From positions 1 through 64,000 of the forward strand of contig BORH01000014.1 of assembly GCA_018333075.1 (NCBI GenBank): a stretch of 64,000 bases of DNA, in the 5' to 3' direction. Of this stretch, positions 47,599 through 56,735 are shown one piece after another. The stretch's first letter is position 1, and the number at the start of each line of letters is the position of its first letter. Source of the stretch: Heyndrickxia sporothermodurans. Lineage in GTDB: Bacteria; Bacillota; Bacilli; Bacillales; Bacillaceae_C. The translations under genes and the position numbers were made by a program. The notes under the pieces are model-generated. The model was given only the letters and a program-made list of their open reading frames with translations, did not search any database and was not told where the DNA came from.

Positions 47599-48391
47599 TT
47601 TGTACGTCTCCCTCTGCTGTAATCCACTGTAACATCGTTTCTAAATTTTGTTGTTTCCACGTACTTGGCATATCTTGATCACAAATAATGTAATCCGCAT
47701 CTGATAAGGAGCAAATTCGATAAAAAGATTCGTTGCCTATTTTGGAGGAATCCGCTAATAGGAATACTTGATTTGCTCGTTCAATCATCGCTGAAGAAAC
47801 AGTAGACTCTTCCAAGTCATAATCGCTCACATTATCGAGTGTAATCCCTCCACATGAAAGAAACACTTTATCGAAGCGAAAATCTTTCAACATTTTGCAA
47901 GTTAAAGCTCCAACAGTCGATTTTTGTGTTGGATTGGTCATGCCGCCAAGTACGATCACTTTTCCTTCAAATTCCTTATTTTCTAATCGATTATTTAATA
48001 CTTCTGCAGCAGCAAGTGAATTTGTAACTATGGTTACTCGCTGCACTCCAACTAACGAATTTGCCAAATGAATACTCGTGGTACCTACATCAATCATGAT
48101 GGTATCTCCATCCTGTATAAACTCCGCAGCTTTTTTGCCAATGGTAGCTTTTGCATCATAGCGTAAATTCATTTTTTTCTCAAAGTGAGGTTCGTTATTT
48201 GTTTGATGATATTTGACCGCACCTCCATGAACTCGTCTTAATTTTTTTTCCTTTTCAAGGATATCTAAATCTCGCCGTATTGTTTCAGGGGTAACTCCTA
48301 AATTTTTTGCGAGAATAGTGACAAAAATTTTCTCCTCTTTATCAAGCTGTTCTAAAATAGCTTGCTGGCGTTCAGTTGATAATAAGTTCAT
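47588..48391 (-). CDS. DeoR-family repressor
   Basis: 267 residues. HTH: RQQAILEQLDKEEKIFVTIL, then LGVTPETIRRDLDILEKEKK. The DeoR C-terminal sugar-phosphate sensor domain has GDTIMIDVGTTSIHLANSL and KVFLSCGGITLDNVSDYD. DeoR proteins respond to phosphorylated sugars, so the operon probably handles a sugar or polyol phosphate. Its start overlaps the ATPase stop by 4 bp. Confidence 0.9.
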   Translation of the reverse strand: MNLLSTERQQAILEQLDKEEKIFVTILAKNLGVTPETIRRDLDILEKEKKLRRVHGGAVKYHQTNNEPHFEKKMNLRYDAKATIGKKAAEFIQDGDTIMIDVGTTSIHLANSLVGVQRVTIVTNSLAAAEVLNNRLENKEFEGKVIVLGGMTNPTQKSTVGALTCKMLKDFRFDKVFLSCGGITLDNVSDYDLEESTVSSAMIERANQVFLLADSSKIGNESFYRICSLSDADYIICDQDMPSTWKQQNLETMLQWITAEGDVQNEG

Positions 48392-49392
48392 GTTAGTGGA
48401 ATCACATCCTCTTTATTGATATAGAGTGTTTTTTGGTCATACACGTTTATATCTTCATTCGTCTTATTTAAATGTTCTACGGTAACTGTCACACCATGGG
48501 TTTCAATTTCAAAACGCGTGATATTACCAAGCGGTGTAATTCTTTGCACCTTACCTGTAATTTTGTAGCCGCCGATAACCTCCTCGGAGCTAATTGCTTC
48601 GGGTCGCACTACGTATAAACTGCGAGAAAATAGTTGGTCATTTTCTACCAATAAAGATATTTCTTCTTTTGTTAAAACATTGTAATTCCCAATAAAACGT
48701 GCAACAAATTCATTAGCTGGTCGATTATAAATCTCACGGGGTGTCCCATTTTGTGCAATGCGCCCTGCATTCATAATATAAATTCGATCACTAACTGCCA
48801 TAGCTTCCTCTTGGTCATGTGTAACAAGAACCATGGTCATGTTTAATTGTTGCTGAATAGAACGCAGCAGCTTTTGTAAGTTTTTTCGAATTTGTGCATC
48901 CAGTGCGCTTAATGGCTCATCAAGCAAAAGCACTTTTGGTTCAGTTACAAGCGAACGTGCCAAAGCCACGCGCTGCTGCTGTCCACCCGATAATTCTTTC
49001 GGATATGATTTTCCTTTATCTGTTAGTCCAACAAGTTCAATAATGTATGATACTTTTTGTTGAATGACTTCTTTACTCATCTTTTTCATTTTTAAACCGA
49101 AAGCGATATTTTCTTCCACTGTCATGTTAGGGAAGAGAGCATAGGATTGAAAGACCATTCCAACTTGACGATCTTTCGCCTTCTTGTTTGTTACATCTTT
49201 CCCGTCTATTTTGATAGTGCCTTTTTCAGGAGTGACTAATCCTGCTAATATCCGAAGAAGGGTACTTTTTCCACAGCCGCTTGGGCCTAACAATGTGACG
49301 AATTCGCCCTCTTGGAAAGAAAGGTTTAATTCGTGTAATACCGTCTGATGATTAAAGGACTTACTAATATTTTCTATCGTTATATAACTCAA
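48388..49392 (-). CDS. ABC transporter ATP-binding subunit (PotA/FbpC/PhnT type)
   Basis: 334 residues. Walker A GPSGCGKST, Q-loop VFQSYALFPNM, signature LSGGQQQRVALARSL, Walker B VLLLDEPLSAL, H-loop VLVTHDQEEAM. A C-terminal TOBE-like domain follows from about 240. This is the ATPase of the iron/polyamine/phosphonate-type importer class. One base separates it from the second permease gene. Confidence 0.92.
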   Translation of the reverse strand: MSYITIENISKSFNHQTVLHELNLSFQEGEFVTLLGPSGCGKSTLLRILAGLVTPEKGTIKIDGKDVTNKKAKDRQVGMVFQSYALFPNMTVEENIAFGLKMKKMSKEVIQQKVSYIIELVGLTDKGKSYPKELSGGQQQRVALARSLVTEPKVLLLDEPLSALDAQIRKNLQKLLRSIQQQLNMTMVLVTHDQEEAMAVSDRIYIMNAGRIAQNGTPREIYNRPANEFVARFIGNYNVLTKEEISLLVENDQLFSRSLYVVRPEAISSEEVIGGYKITGKVQRITPLGNITRFEIETHGVTVTVEHLNKTNEDINVYDQKTLYINKEDVIPLT

Positions 49393-49393
49393 G

Positions 49394-50173
49394 TTACACC
49401 GTCTCCTTTTTTGTCCGAGTCATTTTGATCATAATGGCGGAGAGAATACAGATTAAGAAGAAGTAACAAACGACAATCGCACTGGCGAGATGACCGCTCA
49501 CATTTAACTTCTTGTATAAATAAACTTGAATCGTTTCAAAACTGCTGCCAACTAACAAGTTAACTAGCACGAATTCACCAAATAATATCGAAAATGAGAG
49601 TAAGGAGGAAACAAGTATTCCTGGTAATATATTTGGTAAAATAACTTTTCTAAAAGCTGTTAATGGGCTTGCTCCTAATATTTCTGCAGCCTCCATTAAT
49701 GAAAATGCATGGACATTTCTCAAGCTATTGCGTGTACCTTGATACATGTATGGAAGGATGCCGACAAAGTAGGCACCAATCGTTACAAGTACCATTGAAA
49801 CACCGCTGTTGGAATAGGCTCTAATTAACCCGACTGCAATGATGACACCGGGCATTGCATAGGTTATAACAATTAAAGATTGAATGAGTTTTTCAAGTTT
49901 AGGAGCATATAAAACGATTGAGAATATAGCTGGAACCATAATAACAACTGATAAGACAGTCGCGCTTAAGGAAAAAACAAGCGAACGACCTAATGCTTCA
50001 ATAAACTTAGGATCACCGAACAATTCTTGATACCAGTGGAAGGTAAAGCCTTCAGGTAATATCGTCTTATGCCATTTGGTTGCAAATGAATAAAGGATCG
50101 TCCCTATTAGTGGAACAACTAAGTACAAGAGGACAATTCCAATCGTTAGATAATGATAAAATGGTCGTTTCAC
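49394..50173 (-). CDS. ABC transporter permease 2
   Basis: 259 residues, six predicted helices. The coupling-helix (EAA) motif is SLMEAAEILGASPLTAFRKVI followed by LPNILPG. It belongs to the PotC/PhnV-like permeases. The start overlaps the end of permease 1 by 4 bp. Confidence 0.9.
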   Translation of the reverse strand: MKRPFYHYLTIGIVLLYLVVPLIGTILYSFATKWHKTILPEGFTFHWYQELFGDPKFIEALGRSLVFSLSATVLSVVIMVPAIFSIVLYAPKLEKLIQSLIVITYAMPGVIIAVGLIRAYSNSGVSMVLVTIGAYFVGILPYMYQGTRNSLRNVHAFSLMEAAEILGASPLTAFRKVILPNILPGILVSSLLSFSILFGEFVLVNLLVGSSFETIQVYLYKKLNVSGHLASAIVVCYFFLICILSAIMIKMTRTKKETV

Positions 50174-51015
50174 GATAAATCCCTCCGAACTTTACGAGTT
50201 AACCATTCGTTAATAAGCATCGCTGCTACTAGTGTTAAACCTAATATGACGGCAACCGCACTGCCAAGCTCAGGTTTTGCAAAAATATCTCCAGAAGTTA
50301 ATGCGCCAATTCGAATAGTGACAAGATTATACGTACTTCCTGTTAATGCGTATGCCGATGCATAAGCGCCCATCGCATTAGCAAACAAAATACTAAATGT
50401 GCCGGCAATGCTAGGTAAAATTACTGGAAAACCAATACGTAACCAAAACTGTACAGAAGATGCACCAAGCAAGGAAGCTGCTTCTTTCCATTGATTTTGA
50501 ATGCCTTGATACACAGGGTATAGTAGCATAACAGCTAATGGCAATTGGAAATATACATAAATAAGTACGAGTCCCGACCATGAGTATAAATTAAAGGAAC
50601 TCAGGGTATCCCAGCCAAATTGACGGAAAAATATCGTGAACAAGCCGCTGTTTCCTAAAAGTACGATAAAAGCAAATGCTAATGGAATTCCTGCAAAATT
50701 AGATGTTAAGTTAGCAAATACTAAAATACGATCTTGGATTTTTTTTGAAAAGAGCGTTAAAGAATATGTGGCAAATACAGCAAACATAATCGCAATGAAA
50801 CTTGATATGAGTGAGATTAAAATACTATTGATAAACGCTTGATGATAATAGGTGTTCTGAAATACCGTTAAATACTGTTTGAAAGTAAATCCTGTTCCGT
50901 CGTCAGTCTGAAAACTACCATAAATCATGAAAAATAGTGGAACAAATAAAAATAGAAAAATAAGAATAAAGAAAGGAATAATACTAGCTAAAAGCATTCC
51001 ATTTATTCGTTTCAA
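50170..51015 (-). CDS. ABC transporter permease 1
   Basis: 281 residues, six predicted helices. The EAA loop is QWKEAASLLGASSVQFWLRI followed by GFPVILPSI. PotB/PhnU-like, forming a heterodimer with permease 2. Good GAAAGGAG site before the ATG. Confidence 0.9.
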   Translation of the reverse strand: MKRINGMLLASIIPFFILIFLFLFVPLFFMIYGSFQTDDGTGFTFKQYLTVFQNTYYHQAFINSILISLISSFIAIMFAVFATYSLTLFSKKIQDRILVFANLTSNFAGIPLAFAFIVLLGNSGLFTIFFRQFGWDTLSSFNLYSWSGLVLIYVYFQLPLAVMLLYPVYQGIQNQWKEAASLLGASSVQFWLRIGFPVILPSIAGTFSILFANAMGAYASAYALTGSTYNLVTIRIGALTSGDIFAKPELGSAVAVILGLTLVAAMLINEWLTRKVRRDLS

Positions 51016-51048
51016 TTTTTTTCTCCTTTCAAGTAAGGAAGCGTCTTC

Positions 51049-51882
51049 TTAATGTGAAGACGCCACTTTTAAATTCGGAATCATTAATTGTTGCATCGCT
51101 GCTGATGGTTGAATAGACAACAGCTCACATGCTAAAGGCGCTATCTGTAATTGCGGAATTTCCTCTTCATATATTCCCGGAGCTAAGCGATTACTGATGA
51201 TAAACAATGGCACGTCTCTATCAGCGGGTGTCGTGCCGCCATGTTGTCCATCGTCATTCATACCATGATCCGCAGTTACTATAATTTGGTATCCAGCTTC
51301 CATCCACTTAGGTAGAACGGTTGCCAAAATTTTATCTACTGTAATCGCTCGATTTCGATATTCTTTTGAATCTGCAGTAAACTTATGACCATCATCATCA
51401 ATATTCATCGAATGCACATACAAGAAATCTGGTTCATATGAATCTAGTAGAAAATTGGCATCTGCAAATAAATGTGAATCAGGATAATGGTCTTCCCAAT
51501 AAAAAATACCTCGCTCAATAGCTTTTGATGGATCCAGTTGAATCCGGTCAGTCACAGGATTAAATGGTCCTGAGTTATACAGCTCACTTACCCAATAATA
51601 AGAAGCTGTCGCATTCTTTAATCCATGTTTCTTTGTTAAGTGAAATAGACTTTCCTCATGTGATAACCGAACCGTTTGATTCGTCGTTATGCCATTTTTA
51701 TAAGCAGGTGTACCTGTTAATAATACTTCATAAAGTGGTCGTGAAAGGCTTGGCAACTCTGATTTTACTTTAAACCTAGATGCTTTACCCTTTTCAATTA
51801 GATGATGCAAATATCCCATCTGAGAAACTGCTGTATCATATCGCAAACCATCGATCATAATAAAGATTAGTTTATTTGACAT
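51049..51882 (-). CDS. Alkaline-phosphatase-superfamily hydrolase (NPP/phosphonoacetate-hydrolase-like)
   Basis: 277 residues. Metal site 1: FIMIDGLRYD. The nucleophile region is LPSLSRPLYEVLLTG, where Ser or a nearby alcohol residue replaces the Thr of many relatives. Metal site 2: HSMNIDDDGHKF and IIVTADHGMNDDGQHGG. No signal peptide, so it acts in the cytosol on the imported compound. It overlaps the binding-protein gene by 11 bp. Substrate could be a phosphodiester, phosphomonoester or phosphonate. Confidence 0.82.
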   Translation of the reverse strand: MSNKLIFIMIDGLRYDTAVSQMGYLHHLIEKGKASRFKVKSELPSLSRPLYEVLLTGTPAYKNGITTNQTVRLSHEESLFHLTKKHGLKNATASYYWVSELYNSGPFNPVTDRIQLDPSKAIERGIFYWEDHYPDSHLFADANFLLDSYEPDFLYVHSMNIDDDGHKFTADSKEYRNRAITVDKILATVLPKWMEAGYQIIVTADHGMNDDGQHGGTTPADRDVPLFIISNRLAPGIYEEEIPQLQIAPLACELLSIQPSAAMQQLMIPNLKVASSH

Positions 51883-52969
51883 TAATTAACACCTGCTCTT
51901 GCCATAATTGAAGCAATTGTTGTGTCGTTTGCTCCCATGCTTTCATATCACTTATTGGATGTGCATTTTTATACATATCACTTGGAAGAAGTTTTGCTTT
52001 TGCATCTTCCGGTAATTTTACATTTTCACGAATTGGTCTGGCATATCCACGAGCCAAGTTTGCCTGTCCTTCATCTGATAAAACATATTCACGTGCAAGC
52101 ATCGCAGCATTCGGGTGCTTTGCATTTTTGTTAATAATTGTTGCATAGCCTGATACGACTGATGCATCTTGTGGAATGACTACATCAAAACGATTTTTAT
52201 CAATTTGGTCACGGTAACCAAGAGCATTAAAATCCCAAACAACCGCTACATCTACTTCTCCTTTTTCAAGAGCAGATAAGCTAGGATCTGTCGTGCGAAG
52301 ACGTCCTTGTTTTGCTAGATTTGCAAAGAAATCGACTCCAGGTTGAATGTTCTTTTCATCCCCGCCGTTCGTTAAAGCAGCAGCTAATACTCCGAATTGA
52401 GCTTGATTCGCTTTCAGTACATCTCCTATCGTTACTTTAAAATCTCCATTCTTAAGATCAGCCCATGATTTTGGAGGTTTTTTTACATTATGTTTATCAG
52501 TAATGAAAGCAATGGAACCTGTGTACCCTACGATCCAATGTCCTTCCTCATCTTTTGCCCAATCAGGAATTTCATCCCAGTAGGAGGTCTTATAAGGCAG
52601 TGTTAAGCCTTTTTCTTTTGCTAAAGGTCCGAAGGCAATCCCTACATCTCCAATATCTGCTGTTGCATTGTTTTTCTCAGATTCAAATTTTGCTAGTTCT
52701 TCAGCACTTGACATATCCGTATCTGAATGTTTAATGCTATATTTTGTTTTAAGATCGTTCCATGTTCCTACCCAGTTCGCCCATGAGTCTGGCATTCCTA
52801 CGGAATTGACTTCTCCTTCAGCTTTCGCATTTTTAGTAATTTCCTGGATTGTTAAATTTTTATTTGAAACAGTTTTTTTTGATTCTCCATCATTGCTTGA
52901 ACAAGCTGCAAGCAATGACACAGATAATAACCCTGCAGTCGCCATTTTTAGTATGGACGTTCTTTTCAT
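51872..52969 (-). CDS. ABC transporter substrate-binding lipoprotein
   Basis: 365 residues. Signal peptide with lipobox SLLAACSSN, mature Cys near residue 24. Family-1 solute-binding domains follow: GEVNSVGMPDSWANWVGTW, PPKSWADLKNGDFKVTIGD, LEKGEVDVAVVWDFNALGY. Class F binders of this type carry iron, polyamines, thiamine or aminoethylphosphonate. The two permeases, ATPase and cytosolic phosphohydrolase favour a phosphorylated organic ligand (inference). First gene of the operon. Confidence 0.88.
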   Translation of the reverse strand: MKRTSILKMATAGLLSVSLLAACSSNDGESKKTVSNKNLTIQEITKNAKAEGEVNSVGMPDSWANWVGTWNDLKTKYSIKHSDTDMSSAEELAKFESEKNNATADIGDVGIAFGPLAKEKGLTLPYKTSYWDEIPDWAKDEEGHWIVGYTGSIAFITDKHNVKKPPKSWADLKNGDFKVTIGDVLKANQAQFGVLAAALTNGGDEKNIQPGVDFFANLAKQGRLRTTDPSLSALEKGEVDVAVVWDFNALGYRDQIDKNRFDVVIPQDASVVSGYATIINKNAKHPNAAMLAREYVLSDEGQANLARGYARPIRENVKLPEDAKAKLLPSDMYKNAHPISDMKAWEQTTQQLLQLWQEQVLINVK

Positions 52970-53027
52970 CAAATCTAGCCTCCTAGGTTTTCTTTTTTGT
53001 TTATTTTGTTTTACAAGTTAAATGATA

Positions 53028-53058
53028 ATTAAACAAAGTAAAGCAAACATTAAACAAA
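53028..53058. promoter_or_regulatory. Direct repeats in the ABC-operon promoter region
   Basis: ATTAAACAAA at 53028-53037 and again at 53049-53058, exactly 21 bp (two helical turns) apart, 60-90 bp before the binding-protein start. DeoR-type repressors commonly bind such spaced direct repeats. Similar but weaker AAACAAA runs lie nearby. Confidence 0.5.
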
Positions 53059-53366
53059 TGTAAATGTTTCTTAAACACATATTAAGAAATTGTAAATGGT
53101 TTAGGGAGAATTGTGTTTTGGTTGTAGATTATAAACGTTTGTGCGAGAGAGAACTAGAATATTTTCTGACTCTTATTCTAATTTATTATGAAGATTTTTC
53201 TGTAAGGAGGAGATCGGTACTCCAATCAAAAGTTTGATATTGATGAAAATAAAACTCTGGTCCTACGTATGGGGCTTCATCTTGAAAACTTTTCTTTGGC
53301 ATCTATTTGGTAAGATCCTACGTTCCATACTAAACTTTTATTAAGTTCACCTCACCTTTATACCGG

Positions 53367-53757
53367 TCAGAGTACCTCTACAATTGAAAAGAAAACCTGG
53401 TAGATGATGTCTCTCATTCGCTCAGATTGAAAGCAAATAATGGTATAAAAGTCAGGAGTTTGACTACCCGCTTAACCACATAAAGTAGATATTTTCCGTT
53501 AATAACTTTTCCATTTGTCTTCCCGAGTAAATCTTTTGTGTATAAGCGTAGACGATGACTTTGAGTAACATTTTCGGATGATAGGGTGGACGTTCTGCGC
53601 CTTTGTAAGGCTGGAAAAGTAAAGAATCACTCAATTTTTCTACCGTTTCATGAACAACGGTAGAGAGATGATTAGGGGGAATAAGTATTTCAAGGTCTAA
53701 TGGAAGAACTAACTGATTCATGTTAGAATTGATGAAAGAAATATGATCATATTTCAT
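53367..53757 (-). pseudogene. IS1182-type transposase remnant
   Basis: ATG at 53757 (after GGAAC) opens MKYDHISFINSNMNQLVLPL followed by PPNHLSTVVHETVEKLSD and KMLLKVIVYAYTQKIYSGRQ, the N-terminal domain of IS1182-family transposases. The frame stops after MWLSG. One base away it goes on as QTPDFYTIICFQSERMRD and then IIYQVFFSIVEVL before a stop at 53367. Only about a quarter of the transposase is left and the DDE domain is missing. Confidence 0.75.
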
Positions 53758-53850
53758 AAAAAAATCGTTCCTTTCTTTGATAATTTGGTGTGGTAACTTC
53801 ATTATACAAAGAGGAACGATTTTTTTGTCTTTTTTTGCTAAAAAAAACAA

Positions 53851-53900
53851 AAGGGATGCCCCAAAAGTCTAATGATCTAGACTTTTGAGTCACCCTCTTT
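53851..53900 (-). terminator. Terminator of the HD-domain gene
   Basis: Hairpin with inner stem CAAAAGTCT / AGACTTTTG and outer AGGG..CCCT pairing, followed by a T8 run on the minus strand, about 20 bp after the HD-gene stop. Shares CTTTTGAG(T)CACCCTC with the hairpin at 38171-38217. Confidence 0.7.
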
Positions 53901-53918
53901 TTAAAATTTCCCCATCAA

Positions 53919-54995
53919 TTAGTTGGATATAATCTTTACAAATACCCCAGTAAAAGCTTTTTTGTATGCTATATCTCCCATTTCTCTTACTTTTTCTGAT
54001 AGACTTGAAGCTTTGACTAATTTATTTCTATTGAAAATAGAAGGATCAATTAGACGAACCTTATTTTTGAGATGTATATCGTAATTATTCCTATCTTCTT
54101 TTACTTGTACATTTGGATGAAGTTGTTTAATAAGTAGCTGTATTTCATTATCTGTTGATGACTTTATCTTATGAATGACATTCTCGTCTTCAAGTAATAA
54201 ATCCTCATGATCAATAATTTTTCTTTCTAAAGAAATTTTAAGTATTTTAGCTAAAGTATCGCACCCATAAATGTTAATAGGATCTAAAAAGAAATCAATG
54301 ACCTCTTTATAATAGGTTTCTACAAACCATTCTGCGATTTCTATGCTTTGAAGGTAGATCTTCCTATCAGTGATTATTAAATCTGTTATAAACTTGTGAA
54401 CTTCATCAATTGAAATATGTCCATATTCAAACATATCTCGTAAAGTATAATCTATTCTATCCGCACATAGTTCGGGAGCAGGCTGTTCAAGTAAAGTCCA
54501 TTTCGAATGATCAAATAAAATATCTTGATAACTGTAACCATGCTTAGCAAGGATACAAGGAATTTCTGAGTTTCTAATAATATGACTATATATTTTCTCA
54601 TGATAATCTTCATCTTTATTTTCAAGCACTATATCAATCACATGAGAGAAAGCTGTATGTGAAACGTCATGCAATAATCCTGCAATTTGCTCTTCAATTG
54701 TACCGCCAAGCTTTTTAATTAAAAGCATAACACCAATGGAGTGGTCAAATCGTGTTACATTCCATTTCTCATTAACCAAGTAACTTGCCCCACCTTGATG
54801 AATTCCCTTTAACCTTTGGACTGCTTTAGTTAATACCAATTCTTCTAATACTTTGTCTACCTCAAATTCTCCATAAATCTTATCGTAAATAACCAAATGT
54901 ATCTTCTCCCTATTTCTATCAGTATGTTCATAACAATTATATTTGTCGAAAAAGTGTTTTGTACATAAAAAGGTCACTAAACTTCTGTCTAGCAA
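53919..54995 (-). CDS. HD-domain phosphohydrolase
   Basis: 358 residues. HD motifs: VTRFDHSIGVMLLIKKLGG (first His), AGLLHDVSHTAFSHVIDIV (HD pair) and ADRIDYTLRDMFEYG (last Asp), all present. The family hydrolyses nucleotides or related phosphates; this relatively small form is like the YdhJ/dNTPase-like HD proteins. TTG start after GGAGGAACGC; a later start around residue 30 (IHLVIYDKIYGEFEV) is possible. Confidence 0.82.
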   Translation of the reverse strand: MLDRSLVTFLCTKHFFDKYNCYEHTDRNREKIHLVIYDKIYGEFEVDKVLEELVLTKAVQRLKGIHQGGASYLVNEKWNVTRFDHSIGVMLLIKKLGGTIEEQIAGLLHDVSHTAFSHVIDIVLENKDEDYHEKIYSHIIRNSEIPCILAKHGYSYQDILFDHSKWTLLEQPAPELCADRIDYTLRDMFEYGHISIDEVHKFITDLIITDRKIYLQSIEIAEWFVETYYKEVIDFFLDPINIYGCDTLAKILKISLERKIIDHEDLLLEDENVIHKIKSSTDNEIQLLIKQLHPNVQVKEDRNNYDIHLKNKVRLIDPSIFNRNKLVKASSLSEKVREMGDIAYKKAFTGVFVKIISN

Positions 54996-55150
54996 AAAAA
55001 GCGTTCCTCCTTTTACAGAAACATTACCTTAATGTTCAAAGACAAAAAAGTCTAAACCAATTTATATTTTTATTTTATTACGTTATTTGAGTTTTAAAAA
55101 ATGATATCTTCAGTGGTTTACCCTACTTTATTTAACTAAATTCACGCCGG

Positions 55151-55208
55151 GTATACGAGGAAGCGCAAGGCTACCAATATCCTGGTAGCCTTGCGCTTCC
55201 TCGTATAC
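55151..55208. repeat. 26-bp perfect inverted repeat
   Basis: Arms 55151-55176 and 55183-55208 are exact reverse complements (start GTATACGAGGAAGCGC, end TAGCCTTGCGCTTCC...) with a 6-nt loop ATATCC. It is about 55 percent GC, well above the surroundings. No T-run is adjacent, so it is not a plain terminator. It lies in the 320-bp gap between the HD gene and the anti-sigma gene, where no coding frame is seen. Confidence 0.85.
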
Positions 55209-55320
55209 ATCCTAACCAACCCCGATTGTAATATAGCAACTTATCACATAAATCAATAGTCCCCGTTAGAAGAAGGTAACTCTACTTTGAATAAAGCGAG
55301 ACCTTACATGAAAGATAAAG

Positions 55321-55989
55321 TCACTTATTATTATTAAACTTTATTTGTTTTGCAACATCAATAACCTGTTCCTTCCCAACATTGTCACCGGAAATATAAT
55401 ATACATATCTTTTAGTTTGAATGATTATTTGTGGTGCGTCTGTCATTAACTCGGCGTATCGGTTTGAAATCCACATTTTTTCCCTTCCAACTATCTCTGT
55501 TTCTATAATATTTATTTCACCTTTTTCATTCGGTGTTGTATGGATTTGGATGTTTCCATCTTTAAAGGGATAATAAACATATACTGGAGTATATTTATCC
55601 CCTTGCCAATAGCTTCCCTTCTCAATAATTCCTGACACAGTTCCCTTTAAGTCAATCGGAATAGTGCTCTCGGGTGTAAGCAAGACAGACGAAACACCAT
55701 TTACATACCTGACCATTTCCAATGGTTCACTAACCACTGACGATGCATTACTGGTGTGGTTGGAAACAGTGGAATCTTCAGGTTTTTGTAAGAACTGAAA
55801 GCCGATAAAAAGAATGGCGACCACAGCCACAATGCTTGAATAATACATCAATAACCCCCTTCCCCTTCTCCCATTTTGCGTCTTATAAATATCACGAAAA
55901 ATACTTTGTTTTAATATTTTCTGACGACTCTCGGGCCACAATATTTGTGAATCTAGTGATTTAAGTGGTTCCTCATACCATTCTTTCAT
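55321..55989 (-). CDS. Membrane-anchored anti-sigma factor
   Basis: 222 residues. A cytosolic N-terminal part of about 45 residues (LDSQILWPESRQKILKQSIF) is followed by one transmembrane helix (YYSSIVAVVAILFIGFQFL, about 49-67) and an extracellular beta-rich domain (GSYWQGDKYTPVYVYYPF). No HxxxCxxC zinc motif, so it is not a ZAS-type anti-sigma. Its ribosome site AGGAGGG lies inside the end of the sigma gene and the two overlap by 17 bp. Confidence 0.78.
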   Translation of the reverse strand: MKEWYEEPLKSLDSQILWPESRQKILKQSIFRDIYKTQNGRRGRGLLMYYSSIVAVVAILFIGFQFLQKPEDSTVSNHTSNASSVVSEPLEMVRYVNGVSSVLLTPESTIPIDLKGTVSGIIEKGSYWQGDKYTPVYVYYPFKDGNIQIHTTPNEKGEINIIETEIVGREKMWISNRYAELMTDAPQIIIQTKRYVYYISGDNVGKEQVIDVAKQIKFNNNK

Positions 55990-56488
55990 TTAAAAAACCC
56001 TCCTTTTTAAATTGCTTTTCCAAAGCAGGTATCGCTCTGTGTAATGTCGCTTTCACTTTGCTTTCCGTCCAATTTAAAATGTACGCCGTTTCTTCAATCG
56101 AAAATTCTTTTATTTTGCGTAAAATAATTACTTCACGATAAGAATCCTTTAGACACTTTAAGGCATAATAAAGCTCTTTTGAATTCTCCTTCATAACAAT
56201 CACTTCATCTGGCAACTTGTTGCTATCCCTCTTTAAAAGAAATATTTCTTTAATTAAAGTCATAGGTCTTCGCTTTCTTAAGTAATCAATGGTTAAATTG
56301 TGTGCGATGCTAAATAACCAGGTTTTCGGACTCGAGTTTCCTTTAAAGAAATGATAATTTTTGTATGCTTTTACAAATGTCTCTTGTGTCAAATCCTCTG
56401 ACTGCTGATAATCCTGAATCATTAAGAGAATAAATTTAAAAATTGGATAGCTGTATTCGTCATACCACTCTTCAATTTTCCTGTTCAA
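55973..56488 (-). CDS. ECF sigma factor (SigX/SigW-like)
   Basis: About 171 residues. Region 2: QQSEDLTQETFVKAYKNY and KTWLFSIAHNLTIDYLRKRR. Region 4: LKDSYREVIILRKIKEFSIE followed by ESKVKATLHRAIPALEKQF. Encoded just before and overlapping its probable anti-sigma partner. I chose the TTG at 56488, 8 nt after GGAGGGGG, over the TTG at 56494 next to the ribosome site. A promoter of the ECF type lies upstream, suggesting autoregulation under envelope stress. Confidence 0.88.
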   Translation of the reverse strand: MNRKIEEWYDEYSYPIFKFILLMIQDYQQSEDLTQETFVKAYKNYHFFKGNSSPKTWLFSIAHNLTIDYLRKRRPMTLIKEIFLLKRDSNKLPDEVIVMKENSKELYYALKCLKDSYREVIILRKIKEFSIEETAYILNWTESKVKATLHRAIPALEKQFKKEGFLNERMV

Positions 56489-56522
56489 AACCAACTCCCC
56501 CTCCTTTGCTTAAATCAATATT

Positions 56523-56550
56523 TAGACGGATTAGGGCTATAAAAGTTGTG
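56523..56550 (-). promoter_or_regulatory. ECF-type promoter of the sigma operon
   Basis: On the minus strand CACAAC (56550-56545) and CGTCTA (56528-56523) with 16 nt between the AAC and CGTC elements. This is the classic extracytoplasmic sigma arrangement (TGAAAC-N16-CGTC), 35 bp before the start codon. Confidence 0.6.
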
Positions 56551-56735
56551 AAATTCTTGAAAAATTTTTCTAAATGTCAAAATTTCGTATTTATGGTGAC
56601 ATTATAGATAATTCAAAAAGTAACTTTTAAAAATGAAAAAAGTACATACTAAACGGATAATATGTACTGGTAAATCAATATTTACTAATTTAAAATTTTT
56701 ACACTTATGTCGAACACAAGTATTTACAAAAAAAT

